Below are positions 17,544 through 27,354 of a stretch of DNA of 64,000 bases, in pieces (position 1 is the stretch's first letter; every line of letters begins with the position of its first letter). Both the position numbers and the translations under genes were made by a program. A model generated the notes under the pieces. The model was given only the letters and a program-made list of their open reading frames with translations. It searched no databases and was not told where the DNA came from. This DNA is from an uncultured Eisenbergiella sp. (GTDB lineage Bacteria; Bacillota; Clostridia; Lachnospirales; Lachnospiraceae), in the NCBI GenBank assembly GCA_910585455.1, contig CAJUEL010000009.1, positions 60,259-124,258 on the forward strand, read 5' to 3'.

Positions 17544-18866
17544 TCAAAGCAGCGACTTAAGCCGCTCCTCTTCGATCACGCCCTTATCCACACACCGCTG
17601 CAGAGACTTTAAAATGCCGAACTTCGCATGCTGCCAGGTCAGTCCGCCCTGAAAATAGACCGCATAGGGCGGCTTTAAGGGGCCGTCCGCCGAAAGCTCG
17701 ATGGAGGAGCCGGACACGAAAGCGCCCGCCGCCATGATGACCTGACTGTCATAGCCCGGCATATCCCAGGGCTCGGGCGTGACGAAGCTGTCCACAGGAG
17801 CGGCGTACTGAATGCCCTCACAGAAGGCGATCAGCCCCTCCGGTGTGCCAAACTCCACCGCCTGAATGATGTCGTGCCGTTCAGCGCTTCCCTCCGGAAC
17901 GACATGAAAACCCAGCTTTTCATAAAGATTTGCCGCAAAGATCGCACCCTTTAACGCGCCTGCCGTCACCGTGGGAGAAAGGAAGAGCCCCTGATAAAAG
18001 GAAGGTAACGCCGTCAGGGACGCGCCTACCTCCTTGCCCAGCCCCGGCGAGGTCAGCCGGTACGCCGCGTTTTCCACACATTCTTTTTTCCCTGCGATAT
18101 AACCGCCGATGGGGGCAAGACCGCCGCCCGGATTTTTGATGAGGGAGCCCACGCACATATCCGCCCCGACCTGTGTCGGCTCTGTGGTCTCCGTAAATTC
18201 TCCGTAGCAGTTATCCACCATGCAGATGATATCCGGTTTCAGCCGCTTTAAAAAGGCGATCAGCTCCCCGATCTGTGCAACGGACAGAGTTGGCCGGGTC
18301 TGATACCCCTTGGAGCGCTGTATCGTGGCGAGCTTCGTGCGCGGTCCCACCGCCGCCCGGATGCCCTCCCAGTCAAAGCTTCCGTCTTCTTTTAAATCCA
18401 CCTGCCGGTAGCTGATGCCGTATTCCTTTAAGGAACCCTTCGATTCCCGGATGCCGATCACTTCCTCCAGCGTATCATAGGGCTTCCCCACCGGGGAGAG
18501 AAGCTCGTCTCCCGGACGCAGATTGCTCATGAGCGCCAGCGCCAGCGCGTGCGTGCCGCAGGTGATCTGCGGGCGGACCAGCGCATCCTCCGTCTGAAAG
18601 ACCGCCGCATATACCGCTTCCAGCGTCTCTCGCCCCAGATCATTGTAGCCATAGCCGGTGGTGCCCAAAAGACATGCCTCACTGACATGGCATTCCTGCA
18701 TCGCCCGGATCACCTTCAGCTGGTTATACTCCGCCCTTTCATCAATTTGGGCAAAACGCCCCCGCAGGGCGTCCAACGTTCTTTCCCCATATTCATATAT
18801 GGTTTTTGAAATTCCCATGGAGGCATACATCGCCCGCATGCCGTCCCTTGTCTGCTCCTTATTCAT
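17544..18866 (-). CDS. Methionine gamma-lyase-like PLP enzyme (aluminium-resistance family)
   Basis: 440 aa. The family (PF06838, YnbB-like) is a fold-type I PLP enzyme related to cystathionine/methionine gamma-lyases. The PLP lysine is probably in TIQRSKGYQTRP, with upstream motifs TTGYGYNDLGRETLE, RPQITCGTHALALAL and VDNCYGEFTE. The physiological substrate is not established; the older name aluminium resistance protein comes from a weak phenotype. AAGGAG lies seven bases before the ATG at 18866, and the gene overlaps the end of miaA by 8 bases. The order miaA then this gene is widely conserved in Firmicutes. Confidence 0.9.
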   Translation of the reverse strand: MNKEQTRDGMRAMYASMGISKTIYEYGERTLDALRGRFAQIDERAEYNQLKVIRAMQECHVSEACLLGTTGYGYNDLGRETLEAVYAAVFQTEDALVRPQITCGTHALALALMSNLRPGDELLSPVGKPYDTLEEVIGIRESKGSLKEYGISYRQVDLKEDGSFDWEGIRAAVGPRTKLATIQRSKGYQTRPTLSVAQIGELIAFLKRLKPDIICMVDNCYGEFTETTEPTQVGADMCVGSLIKNPGGGLAPIGGYIAGKKECVENAAYRLTSPGLGKEVGASLTALPSFYQGLFLSPTVTAGALKGAIFAANLYEKLGFHVVPEGSAERHDIIQAVEFGTPEGLIAFCEGIQYAAPVDSFVTPEPWDMPGYDSQVIMAAGAFVSGSSIELSADGPLKPPYAVYFQGGLTWQHAKFGILKSLQRCVDKGVIEEERLKSLL

Positions 18867-19815
18867 TCAACAGCTCCTTGCTTTGCTCGATCAGAAATTG
18901 TAGTATACTATTTTCTTCCAAAAAGTCTCTTCTGTCAACCCAGATCACATTTTTTTCACGTTTAAACCAGGTCAGCTGGCGCTTGGCGAAGTGCCTGGTG
19001 TCCCGCTTGATCAGATAAACGGCGCGTTCCAGATCGTAATCCCCCTCCAGATAAGAAAGGATTTCCTGATAGCCAAGCCCCTGCATGGACACGGCCTTTC
19101 TGGTAAGCCCTCTGGCCTGCAGCGCCTTCACCTCTTCTATGAGACCGTCTGCAAGCATTCTTTCCACCCGGCTGTCGATGCGCGCATAGAGCCTTTCCCG
19201 GTCGTCCGTCAGGACAAAATAACGGGAGCGGTAGGCGCTTTGCTTTTGCCGCTCCTGTTCGTTGTGGTCGGATATTTTTTCCCCGGTGGCGGCATGATAT
19301 TCCAGCGCCCGGATGACGCGTTTTACGTTGTTTGCGTGAATCTGCTGCGCCGCTTTGGGATCTGCCTGCATAAGCATGTCGTGAAGCGCCGCGGCGCCAT
19401 GCTCATCGGCATATCGCTGCAGGCTTTCCCGGTAGGCGTTGTCCTCCCCGGTTTCCGTAAAGTCGATGTCATACAGCACGGACTGGATATAAAAGCCGGT
19501 GCCGCCCACCAGAATCGGAAGCTTTCCCCTGCTGCAGATGTCCATGATCGCCTCCCGGGCGAGCTTCTGAAACAGAACCACATGAAAATCCTCCTCCGGC
19601 TCTAAAATATCGATCAGATGATGGGGCACTCCTTCCATTTCCTCCCGCGTCACCTTCGCCGAGCCGATGTCCATGTGCCGGTAGACCTGCATGGAATCCG
19701 CGGAAATAATTTCCCCGTCAAGGGCTTTGGCCAGACGCACGGAAAGCGCGGTCTTGCCGGATGCGGTCGGACCGGTCAGCACGACCAGGGGTAGTTTTTT
19801 TTGTTCCTCTGTCAT
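18859..19815 (-). CDS. miaA: tRNA dimethylallyltransferase
   Basis: 318 aa. It adds an isopentenyl group to N6 of A37 in tRNAs reading UNN codons. Motifs: the P-loop GPTASGKT near residue 15, DSMQVYRHMDIGSAK, and GGTGFYIQSVLYDID. The product is the substrate of MiaB, encoded four genes away in the same cluster. The ATG at 19815 overlaps the mutL stop (ATGA); it begins MTEEQKKLP, shortly before the P-loop. A longer in-frame extension into mutL is rejected. Confidence 0.95.
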   Translation of the reverse strand: MTEEQKKLPLVVLTGPTASGKTALSVRLAKALDGEIISADSMQVYRHMDIGSAKVTREEMEGVPHHLIDILEPEEDFHVVLFQKLAREAIMDICSRGKLPILVGGTGFYIQSVLYDIDFTETGEDNAYRESLQRYADEHGAAALHDMLMQADPKAAQQIHANNVKRVIRALEYHAATGEKISDHNEQERQKQSAYRSRYFVLTDDRERLYARIDSRVERMLADGLIEEVKALQARGLTRKAVSMQGLGYQEILSYLEGDYDLERAVYLIKRDTRHFAKRQLTWFKREKNVIWVDRRDFLEENSILQFLIEQSKELLNE

Positions 19816-21845
19816 AAAATTCTCTTGAATTTCCTTTCCAGCTCCTGCTTTGTCATTGTGATCATCGTCGGTCTTCCATGGGGACACTGATAGGGGTTGT
19901 CCAGCGCCAAAAGCTGCTCCAAAAGCGCCTGCATTTCAGCGTGGCTCATCCTGTGGTTTCCCTTCACCGCCGCCTTGCACGCCATCGTGGCGATCCGCTC
20001 CGTGATCGCGGCGGGCGTGCCCGGCTTTTGATCCTGCAAAAGATCGTTTAAAATTTCCTGTAAAAGGGCGTCGCCGAAGTTCCCGTACAGATCGCAGGGC
20101 ACGCTGCGCAGCGCGTAGGAATTGCCGCCGAAATCCTCAATTTCAAAGCCGAGCTGCGCAAAATACTCCCGATAGCGTGAAAGGAGCGCCGCCTCCGGAT
20201 TGGTCAGTGTCACGATAACAGGCGGCATGAGGTTTTGGCTGTCACAGCCGCCTTCCTTAAGCTTTTTGATGAGCGCCTCGTATTTTACCTTTTCATGAGC
20301 GGCATGCTGATCGATCAGAATCATTTTATCCTGATAGGAGGCGATCCAGTAGGTGTCGAAAATCTGCCCGATCAGCTCATACTGCTGCACCGCCTTTGCG
20401 GTGAGAATTTTTTCCTCGAACAGATCCATCTGCTTCGGCTTTGCAAGCCCCGGTTCCTTTGCTTCATATTCCAGACGGCTCTCATGCACCAGCGATTCCA
20501 GACGTTTTTTCTCGAAGGGCTGCACGGGAAGCGGCGGTCTGTCATGGGGCTGCGCTTTTCCGGCAGCCTGCCCGTTTTGCGCCGGTGTGCGCTGGCTGCC
20601 TCCTGTCGGACGCGGCATGGACAAAAGCTGTTTTGCGAGCTTTACCGCCTCCTCCTGCGCTTCCCTCTTCTGTGTTTCGATCTGCCGCCCGTTCGCCGAT
20701 GCGTCGGCATCCTTATTTTCTTCCTTTCGGGACAGCGCAGCCTGTTTTTCCTGCGAATACGGAGGACTGTCCGGAGCGGAATTCTCAGGAGCCTGCATGC
20801 GCTCCTGAGAATTCTTTTTCTCCTGCGCCTCAGCAAAGGTGACGGCAGGGATCATTTCTCTGCTTTTGAGCGCTTCCCGGACGCTCCGCTCCAGGAAGTC
20901 GAAAATCCTGGGGTTGTCGGAAAAACGCACCTCCATCTTGGCGGGATGTACATTCACATCCACGTCTTTGGTATCGAGAGAAAGATGCAGGTACGCCATC
21001 GGAAACTTATGCTGCATCAGCCTCTGGGCATAGCCCGCTTCCAGCCCCTTTGACAGAATCTGGCTTTTGATGTATCGCCTGTTCACGAAAAAAAATTCAA
21101 AATTCCGGTTCGGACGCACCAGCTGCGGCGTTCCCAGAAATCCTTCCGCCAAAATGCCGTCCTCCTGCGCCCGGAAGGGGAAAATTTCCTTCGCGATTTC
21201 CCTGCCGTAAATCCGGTAAACGACCTCCTTTAAATCGCCGCTGCCGGAGGTAGAAAAACGGGGCTGGCGGTTTTGGATGAGCTGGAAGGAAATATCCGGC
21301 CGGGCGAGCGCCATATGCTCCATCAGATCCGCCACATAGCTGCCCTCCGTGGCGGCGGTCTTTAGAAATTTCCGGCGGGCAGGCGTATTAAAGAACAGAT
21401 CCCGGACGATGATCGTCGTTCCCTCCGGCGCGCCGATCTCGGAAAACTCCCGCTCCCGCTCTCCTTCAATGCAATAGCGCGCGCCGGTCAGGGAATCCTT
21501 TGTTTTTGTGATCATTTCCACCATGCCCACGGCGGATATGGAGGAAAGCGCCTCCCCGCGAAAGCCCATGCTTTTGATCTGCCACAGATCCTCTATTGTA
21601 CGGATTTTGCTGGTGGCGTGGCGCAGAAATGCCTTTTTCACCTGCTCCTTTTCGATGCCGGAGCCGTTGTCCGTCACCCGGATGAAAGAGGTTCCGCCGT
21701 CTTTGATTTCCACCGTAACCGCCGTCGCCCCGGCGTCGCAGGCGTTTTCCACCAGTTCCTTCACCACGCTGGCCGGACGTTCCACCACCTCGCCGGCGGC
21801 GATATGATCGATTGTATTGTTATCAAGAACTGTAATTTCCGCCAT
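19812..21845 (-). CDS. mutL: DNA mismatch repair protein MutL
   Basis: 677 aa. The N-terminal GHKL ATPase shows NACDAGAT, DNGSGI and GFRGEALSSI. A low-complexity, Gln/Ala/Arg-rich linker spans about residues 335-450. The C-terminal endonuclease domain has DQHAAHEKVKYE and the terminal metal-site motif CPHGRPTMI, so it should nick DNA as in organisms without MutH. The ATG at 21845 lacks a strong ribosome binding site, unlike its neighbours. The 100 bases before it hold a member of the dispersed palindromic repeat (21865-21943). It forms a repair/tRNA modification cluster with mutS, miaB and miaA. Confidence 0.96.
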   Translation of the reverse strand: MAEITVLDNNTIDHIAAGEVVERPASVVKELVENACDAGATAVTVEIKDGGTSFIRVTDNGSGIEKEQVKKAFLRHATSKIRTIEDLWQIKSMGFRGEALSSISAVGMVEMITKTKDSLTGARYCIEGEREREFSEIGAPEGTTIIVRDLFFNTPARRKFLKTAATEGSYVADLMEHMALARPDISFQLIQNRQPRFSTSGSGDLKEVVYRIYGREIAKEIFPFRAQEDGILAEGFLGTPQLVRPNRNFEFFFVNRRYIKSQILSKGLEAGYAQRLMQHKFPMAYLHLSLDTKDVDVNVHPAKMEVRFSDNPRIFDFLERSVREALKSREMIPAVTFAEAQEKKNSQERMQAPENSAPDSPPYSQEKQAALSRKEENKDADASANGRQIETQKREAQEEAVKLAKQLLSMPRPTGGSQRTPAQNGQAAGKAQPHDRPPLPVQPFEKKRLESLVHESRLEYEAKEPGLAKPKQMDLFEEKILTAKAVQQYELIGQIFDTYWIASYQDKMILIDQHAAHEKVKYEALIKKLKEGGCDSQNLMPPVIVTLTNPEAALLSRYREYFAQLGFEIEDFGGNSYALRSVPCDLYGNFGDALLQEILNDLLQDQKPGTPAAITERIATMACKAAVKGNHRMSHAEMQALLEQLLALDNPYQCPHGRPTMITMTKQELERKFKRIL

Positions 21846-21864
21846 ATGTCAATTATGAACGCTC

Positions 21865-21943
21865 GCAGGATGTCCGCTGCCGGCACGATATCCTGCGGTC
21901 TGCGCGATGAACGCGCAGACCTGCCCGAACGGCTGCATCCTGC
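21865..21943 (-). repeat. Dispersed palindromic repeat, copy A (between mutS and mutL)
   Basis: On the minus strand GGTCTGCGCG, a five-base loop and CGCGCAGACC (21921-21912/21906-21897) form a perfect 10-bp stem. This core is followed after 11 bases by TGCCGG. It is enclosed by GCAGGATG (21943-21936) and CATCCTGC (21872-21865), an 8-bp outer stem. The same core, loop (one base different) and TGCCGG box occur at 39806 and 41701. It begins two bases after the mutS stop codon and ends 19 bases before the mutL start. Confidence 0.75.
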
Positions 21944-21945
21944 AT

Positions 21946-24603
21946 TCATTCTTCCTTTCCCCATCTGTTTTTCAGCTTATTCTGCAGCCGGTACAGGGTA
22001 TTTAGCGCGTCCAGCGGCGTCATGATGCTGATTTCCACATTCCGAAGCTCTTCCAGAATATCCTCATCCTTCACGGTATCGAACAGGGAAATCTGCTCCA
22101 GGTCCACCTCGTCATAGTGCTTTGGCTTTTTGACAGGCCCGTCCGTATCCACGGAAATGCCCTGCACCTTTTCCGTGATATCGTTGTCCGACAGCTGATC
22201 GGCGATTTCCTTTGCCCGGTCTATGACCATATCCGGCACGCCCGCCAGCTTCGCCACCTGTATGCCGTAGCTGCGGTCCGCGCCGCCCTTGATGATTTTC
22301 CGTAAAAAGACGATGTCGTCGCCCTCTTCCTTCACCGCAATGCAGTAGTTGTTCACATTGCCGATTTTTCCCTCCAGCTCCGTCAGCTCATGATAGTGGG
22401 TGGCAAACAGGGTCTTGGCTCCTAACAGCTTGCGGTTGCTGATGTGCTCGATCACCGCCCAGGCGATGGAAAGCCCGTCAAAGGTGGAAGTTCCCCTGCC
22501 GATTTCATCCAGTACAAGCAGGCTTTTGGAGGTGGCATTGCGCAGAATATTCGCCACCTCGTTCATCTCCACCATGAAGGTGGACTGGCCGCTGGCCAGA
22601 TCGTCAGACGCGCCCACGCGGGTGAAAATCCGGTCCACGATGCCGATGTTCGCAGATCTTGCCGGAACGAAGCAGCCGATCTGCGCCATCAAAACGATCA
22701 GCGCCGTCTGCCGCATATAGGTGGATTTTCCCGCCATATTCGGTCCGGTAATCACGGCCACACAGTGCTTTTGATTGTCCAGAAAGGTATCGTTTGCGAT
22801 GAACATATCATGCTCGATCATCCGTTCCACCACCGGATGCCTGCCCTCCTTGATGTTGATGACGCCCTTCTCGTTGAGCGCCGGACGCACGTAATGATTG
22901 CGCTCCGCCACCAGGGACAGGGAACAGAACACGTCCAGCCGGGCGACCGCCTTGGCGGTGCGCTGAATCCGCTCGATCTGGGAAGCCACCGCCTCCCGCA
23001 CCTCACAGAATTTGTCATATTCCAGGGCGGTCAGCTTATCCTCCGCATTCAGGATCATGTCCTCCAGCTCCTTTAAGCGGGGCGTGGTATAGCGTTCCGC
23101 GTTGGCCAGCGTCTGCTTTCTCATATAGTCGTCGGGCACCAGATTCTTATAGGAATTGGTGACCTCCAGATAGTAGCCGAATACTTTATTGAATTTGATG
23201 CGGAGATTTTTGATGCCGGTACGCTCCCGCTCCGTCTCCTCCAGCCGGGCAAGCCAGGTTTTTCCTTCTGTTTTGGCGCTTCGCAGCTGATCGATCGTCT
23301 CATCGAAGCCCTCCCGGATCATACCGCCCTCCCGGATGGCGATGGGCGGCTCGTCCACGATCGCCTGCCGGATCAGCTCTGACAGATCGGAAAGGGCATC
23401 CAGCTCCTCCTCAATCTGAACAAGTAAAGGCGCTTTAAAATCCCGCAGCACCGTCTTGATGGGCGGCATCATCTCCATGGAGGCGGCAAAGGCGATCAGA
23501 TCTCTGGGATTCGCAGTCTTATAGCTCACCTTTCCCAAAAGCCGCTCCATATCATAAACCGGATTCAAATATTCCCGCAGCTCGTCCCGGCTCATGGGCT
23601 CTTTTCCCAAAGCCTCCAGGGCATCCAGCCGCGCTTCCATCTCATCCTTCTCAATCAGCGGCTGTTCCAGAAAGCTGCGCAGCATCCGCGCGCCCATCGC
23701 CGTATTCGTCTTATCCAGCACCCACAAAAGCGACCCCCGCTTCTGCTTTTCCCGAAGCGTCTCCGTCAGCTCCAGATTCCGCCTTGTGGAGGAATCCAGC
23801 AGCATGAACCGGCTGGTCAGATAGGGAGTCAGGTGCGTGAAGTGCGCCAGCGAATTTTTCTGCGTATCATACAAATACTGCATCAGGCTGCCAGCCGCCA
23901 CAAGCCCGCTCTGAAATTCCTCCAGTCCCAGCCCGGCAAGCGTGGATACCCGGAAATGCTTTTGCAGACACTTCCTGCACAGATCTTCATCAAAATACTG
24001 TGGCTCCAGGGAATAGACCGCCACCGAAAGCCGCGCCCGCAGATCCTCCAGATCCATGCCGCTCACGAAAAAGGCATCGTTGCAGATGATCTCGGAGGGG
24101 TGATATTTGTTGATTTCATCCAAAAGCTTTCTGCTATCCTCCACCTCGGTCACATAGTAATCGCCAGTGGTCACATCCGCCACAGATATTCCCGTTTTTC
24201 CCGTAAAATAAGCGATGCACATCAAAAAATTGTTCTTCGTCGCCTCCATCGCCTGCACGTTTAAATTGGTGCCCGGGGTCACGATCCGCACCACGTCCCG
24301 CTTCACCAGTCCCTTCGCCAGCTTCGGGTCCTCCATCTGCTCGCAGATCGCCACCTTATAGCCTTTGGAAACCAGCCTGCTTAAGTACCCTTCCACCGCA
24401 TGGTAGGGTACGCCGCACATGGGGGCGCGTTCCTCCAGGCCACAGTTTTTTCCCGTGAGCGTGATCTCAAGCTCCCTGGACGCGGTCAGCGCATCCTCGA
24501 AAAACATTTCATAGAAATCTCCCAGCCTGTAAAAAAGGATGCAGTCCGGATACTGCTTCTTCGTCTCCATATATTGCTGCATCATGGGAGTCAGCTCTGT
24601 CAT
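21946..24603 (-). CDS. mutS: DNA mismatch repair protein MutS
   Basis: 885 aa. The mismatch-recognition motif FYEMFFEDA (about residues 30-38, the Phe-x-Glu finger) is followed by connector, lever, clamp and ATPase domains. Walker A is GPNMAGKST and Walker B is LLVLDEIGRGTSTFDG. It recognises mispairs and recruits MutL, encoded next. AAGGAG is seven bases before the ATG at 24603. It follows miaB by 27 bases and shows the conserved C-terminal helices. Confidence 0.97.
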   Translation of the reverse strand: MTELTPMMQQYMETKKQYPDCILFYRLGDFYEMFFEDALTASRELEITLTGKNCGLEERAPMCGVPYHAVEGYLSRLVSKGYKVAICEQMEDPKLAKGLVKRDVVRIVTPGTNLNVQAMEATKNNFLMCIAYFTGKTGISVADVTTGDYYVTEVEDSRKLLDEINKYHPSEIICNDAFFVSGMDLEDLRARLSVAVYSLEPQYFDEDLCRKCLQKHFRVSTLAGLGLEEFQSGLVAAGSLMQYLYDTQKNSLAHFTHLTPYLTSRFMLLDSSTRRNLELTETLREKQKRGSLLWVLDKTNTAMGARMLRSFLEQPLIEKDEMEARLDALEALGKEPMSRDELREYLNPVYDMERLLGKVSYKTANPRDLIAFAASMEMMPPIKTVLRDFKAPLLVQIEEELDALSDLSELIRQAIVDEPPIAIREGGMIREGFDETIDQLRSAKTEGKTWLARLEETERERTGIKNLRIKFNKVFGYYLEVTNSYKNLVPDDYMRKQTLANAERYTTPRLKELEDMILNAEDKLTALEYDKFCEVREAVASQIERIQRTAKAVARLDVFCSLSLVAERNHYVRPALNEKGVINIKEGRHPVVERMIEHDMFIANDTFLDNQKHCVAVITGPNMAGKSTYMRQTALIVLMAQIGCFVPARSANIGIVDRIFTRVGASDDLASGQSTFMVEMNEVANILRNATSKSLLVLDEIGRGTSTFDGLSIAWAVIEHISNRKLLGAKTLFATHYHELTELEGKIGNVNNYCIAVKEEGDDIVFLRKIIKGGADRSYGIQVAKLAGVPDMVIDRAKEIADQLSDNDITEKVQGISVDTDGPVKKPKHYDEVDLEQISLFDTVKDEDILEELRNVEISIMTPLDALNTLYRLQNKLKNRWGKEE

Positions 24604-24630
24604 TGGTTTTCTCCTTTGTCTCTTATACTA

Positions 24631-27324
24631 TTACGTCTGACGGCCGATATAATAAAACCCGTGACACTCCTCCAACACCACATCTACAATTTTTCCGACC
24701 ATGGAAGCCTCGCCGGGAAAATGCACGATCGTGTTATTGGAAAGCCGCCCGGTCAAAAGCGTTCTTCCCTGTCCGTCGGTCTGGTCGCCAACCTCCTCGA
24801 CCAGGGCCGGCAGCGTCTGTCCGGCGAGCCTCGCCACCTGACTCTTCGCCGTATCCTGCACCACCTTTAGCACCCGGTCAAAGCCCTCCTTCACCACCGC
24901 TTCCTCCACCTGATTTTCCATGGCGGCAGCGGGCGTTCCGGTCCTTTTGGAGTAAATAAAGGTGAAAGCATTGTCAAACTGCACCTGCCGGATCACATCG
25001 ATGGTTTCCTCCACATCTGCAGGCGTCTCTCCCGGAAATCCGACGATGATATCCGTCGTCAGGGAAATGTCCGGAATCTCCCGCTTGATTTTTTGGGCCA
25101 GCGCAAGGTATTGTTCCTTTGTATAGCGCCGGTTCATTTTCTCTAAAATCCTGGTGGAACCGGACTGCAGGGGCAGATGCAGGTGACGGCATATTTTTTG
25201 GGAATGCTTCATCACCTCGATCAGCTCATCGGAAAGGTCCTTGGGATGGGAGGTCATAAAGCGGATTCGCTCAATTCCTTCTATTTTTTCTACCTCGCGC
25301 AACAGCTGCGCAAAGCTCATGGGATGCTCCAGATTTTTTCCATAGGAATTCACATTCTGCCCAAGCAGCATGACCTCCACCACGCCGTCCTTTGCCAGAC
25401 GGCGGATTTCCGCTAAAATATCCTCCGCCCTTCTGCTTCTTTCCCGCCCGCGCACGTAGGGCACGATACAATAGCTGCAGAAATTGTTACAGCCGAACAT
25501 GATGTTGATGCCGGATTTGAAGGGATATTTACGCTCCACCGGCAGATCCTCCACGATTTTGTCCGTCTCCTTCCAGATGTCCAAGATCATGCCCTTTGCT
25601 TCGAACATGCTGCACAACAGCTCCGGAAAACGGTACAGATTGTGGGTGCCGAAAATCAAATCCACAAAGCGATAGCTTTTCTTTAATTTTTCGATCACAG
25701 AGGGTTCCTGCATCATGCAGCCGCACAGAGCGATTTTCTTGTCCGGATTTTTCTTTTTCATGCTGTTTAAAAAGCCAAGCCTGCCGTAAACCCGCTGGTT
25801 GGCGTTGTCCCGCACGGTACAAGTGTTGTAAATGACGAAATCCGCTTCTTCGTTTTCCGTCAGCACATAGCCTGCCTGCTCTAAAATGCCGGAAAGCTTT
25901 TCCGAATCCCGGGCGTTCATCTGGCAGCCAAAAGTCACGACCGCTGCGGTCAACGGACGACCCAGACGGTCACTGCGTTCCTGCACATGCCGGCGGCACC
26001 GGGCAATGAAATAATACTGCCGGGCGGGCTCCTGCGCAGGAGCCTGTGCGTCCAAATCTATTTGCTCCAAATCAATTTCATGATCCATTTCTTCTGACTT
26101 CTCCTCCTGTCCGCTGTAGGACGAATCCTGCCGGATATCTGTGGTAGAGCTATCCACAAACATATGCTGTCTTGCAGACAGCGCCACAGCCTTAAGCATG
26201 CTCACCCGCGTTTTCACTCCCCTGCACAGCGCGTCGCACCGCGCCCCGTCGAGGTAGTCGGAGCCTCTGGCGATATCCTGTAATTCCTCTTCTATCCCGT
26301 CAAGCGCCCCGAAATCAATCCAGTCAAAATTCTGTACGAGCTGTATCTGTTCCTCGTGACTGGCTTTAAAGGGCTTACATGTTGTTTTTGTCCTGACGCC
26401 AATCAGTCCGGTCGGCTTATCAAACCACAGGGAAGTGCCACAATCATAAACCGGCGCTGGTCCCCGGTATTGCAGCGTACCGGCATCGCGCACGACGCCA
26501 AAGTTATTCTGGTGCCGGTCCTCGTTGACGATCAGATAATCCAGAACAAGCATTCGGTCAAGCTGTTTGGTCACGCCGGGAATGCCCAGGGTAGCGCAGC
26601 AGTCCAGATAATGTCGGTACAGGGATACATGATTAGGCTTTTTTTTCACCTGCATGATGTACCAGGCGGAAATCAGTTCTGTGTCCGGCGCAAGAAAATT
26701 CTCACAGATGCTATAGGGTTCACCGTCTCTTTGCAGCAACCCATAAGAAACATGGGGAATCTGCAGCCGTTCCATGATGCGGGAAGCGAATACCTCATTA
26801 TAGGGCTCCTGCCTGACCGTACCGCTTCCGCCTTTGATCAGGCATCTTTTTCCGTTTTGGATCATCCATTTCTTTTTCAGCCAGCCGTCCGAGGTGTTGT
26901 CCGGGGACATCAGACTGATGGGGGAATCGCTTCTTTTGCCCCCCAACAGGATATTTCCCACATCCTCGGAAAAAGGATTCTCAAAAAAATTTACCGCTTC
27001 CCAGGCGATAGCCGCATCAACCGGACGGATCCAGTATTGATCGGACAGGCTCAGTCCCAGACATTTTTCCGGTAAAAGCTGCGCGTCCGATACACCCAGC
27101 CGCGTCAAAGCCTCCTGCAGCCCTGCGCGGCTTGCGGGAATCGAGCGCCCCCGCCACCAGGCATAAAGCGCGCTTCTGTCTATCGTGTTTTTTTTGACCG
27201 GAATGCCGACGGGCACATGCTCCTTTGCAAGCGCTTCGTCCACCGACAGGATTGCGCCGGAGAGCGTGTCAAGCGTAAGCTGTACCACCGGAATATTTTT
27301 ATGCATCAGAACAAACCGCTTCAT
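24631..27324 (-). CDS. miaB: HipA-like kinase domain fused in frame to MiaB tRNA methylthiotransferase
   Basis: One uninterrupted frame of 897 codons. Residues 1 to about 390 form a HipA-like protein kinase: probable ATP lysine in CLIKGG (164), catalytic loop NEDRHQNNFG (267-276) and metal-binding YDCG (293-296). A linker rich in Ser, Asp and Glu (about 390-412) leads to a complete MiaB (413-897). MiaB has cluster cysteines in FGCQMN, NTCTVRD and CGCM, the radical SAM motif CNNFCSYC and a C-terminal TRAM region. MiaB adds 2-methylthio to i6A37 made by MiaA. The ATG at 27324 has AAAGGA eight bases upstream. The kinase may be a newcomer fused by loss of its stop. MiaB could also start at the internal ATG at 26088. 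Confidence 0.85.
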   Translation of the reverse strand: MKRFVLMHKNIPVVQLTLDTLSGAILSVDEALAKEHVPVGIPVKKNTIDRSALYAWWRGRSIPASRAGLQEALTRLGVSDAQLLPEKCLGLSLSDQYWIRPVDAAIAWEAVNFFENPFSEDVGNILLGGKRSDSPISLMSPDNTSDGWLKKKWMIQNGKRCLIKGGSGTVRQEPYNEVFASRIMERLQIPHVSYGLLQRDGEPYSICENFLAPDTELISAWYIMQVKKKPNHVSLYRHYLDCCATLGIPGVTKQLDRMLVLDYLIVNEDRHQNNFGVVRDAGTLQYRGPAPVYDCGTSLWFDKPTGLIGVRTKTTCKPFKASHEEQIQLVQNFDWIDFGALDGIEEELQDIARGSDYLDGARCDALCRGVKTRVSMLKAVALSARQHMFVDSSTTDIRQDSSYSGQEEKSEEMDHEIDLEQIDLDAQAPAQEPARQYYFIARCRRHVQERSDRLGRPLTAAVVTFGCQMNARDSEKLSGILEQAGYVLTENEEADFVIYNTCTVRDNANQRVYGRLGFLNSMKKKNPDKKIALCGCMMQEPSVIEKLKKSYRFVDLIFGTHNLYRFPELLCSMFEAKGMILDIWKETDKIVEDLPVERKYPFKSGINIMFGCNNFCSYCIVPYVRGRERSRRAEDILAEIRRLAKDGVVEVMLLGQNVNSYGKNLEHPMSFAQLLREVEKIEGIERIRFMTSHPKDLSDELIEVMKHSQKICRHLHLPLQSGSTRILEKMNRRYTKEQYLALAQKIKREIPDISLTTDIIVGFPGETPADVEETIDVIRQVQFDNAFTFIYSKRTGTPAAAMENQVEEAVVKEGFDRVLKVVQDTAKSQVARLAGQTLPALVEEVGDQTDGQGRTLLTGRLSNNTIVHFPGEASMVGKIVDVVLEECHGFYYIGRQT
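26086..26111 (-). promoter_or_regulatory. Possible internal translation start for stand-alone MiaB
   Basis: An ATG at 26088 begins MDHEIDLEQIDLD, the expected N-terminus of lachnospiraceal MiaB (485 aa from here). AGGAG lies 12 bases upstream, a slightly long spacing. The cell could therefore make both the fusion and normal MiaB. Confidence 0.5.
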
Positions 27325-27354
27325 CGGCGCCATCCTTTCATAGCCATAGACCAA

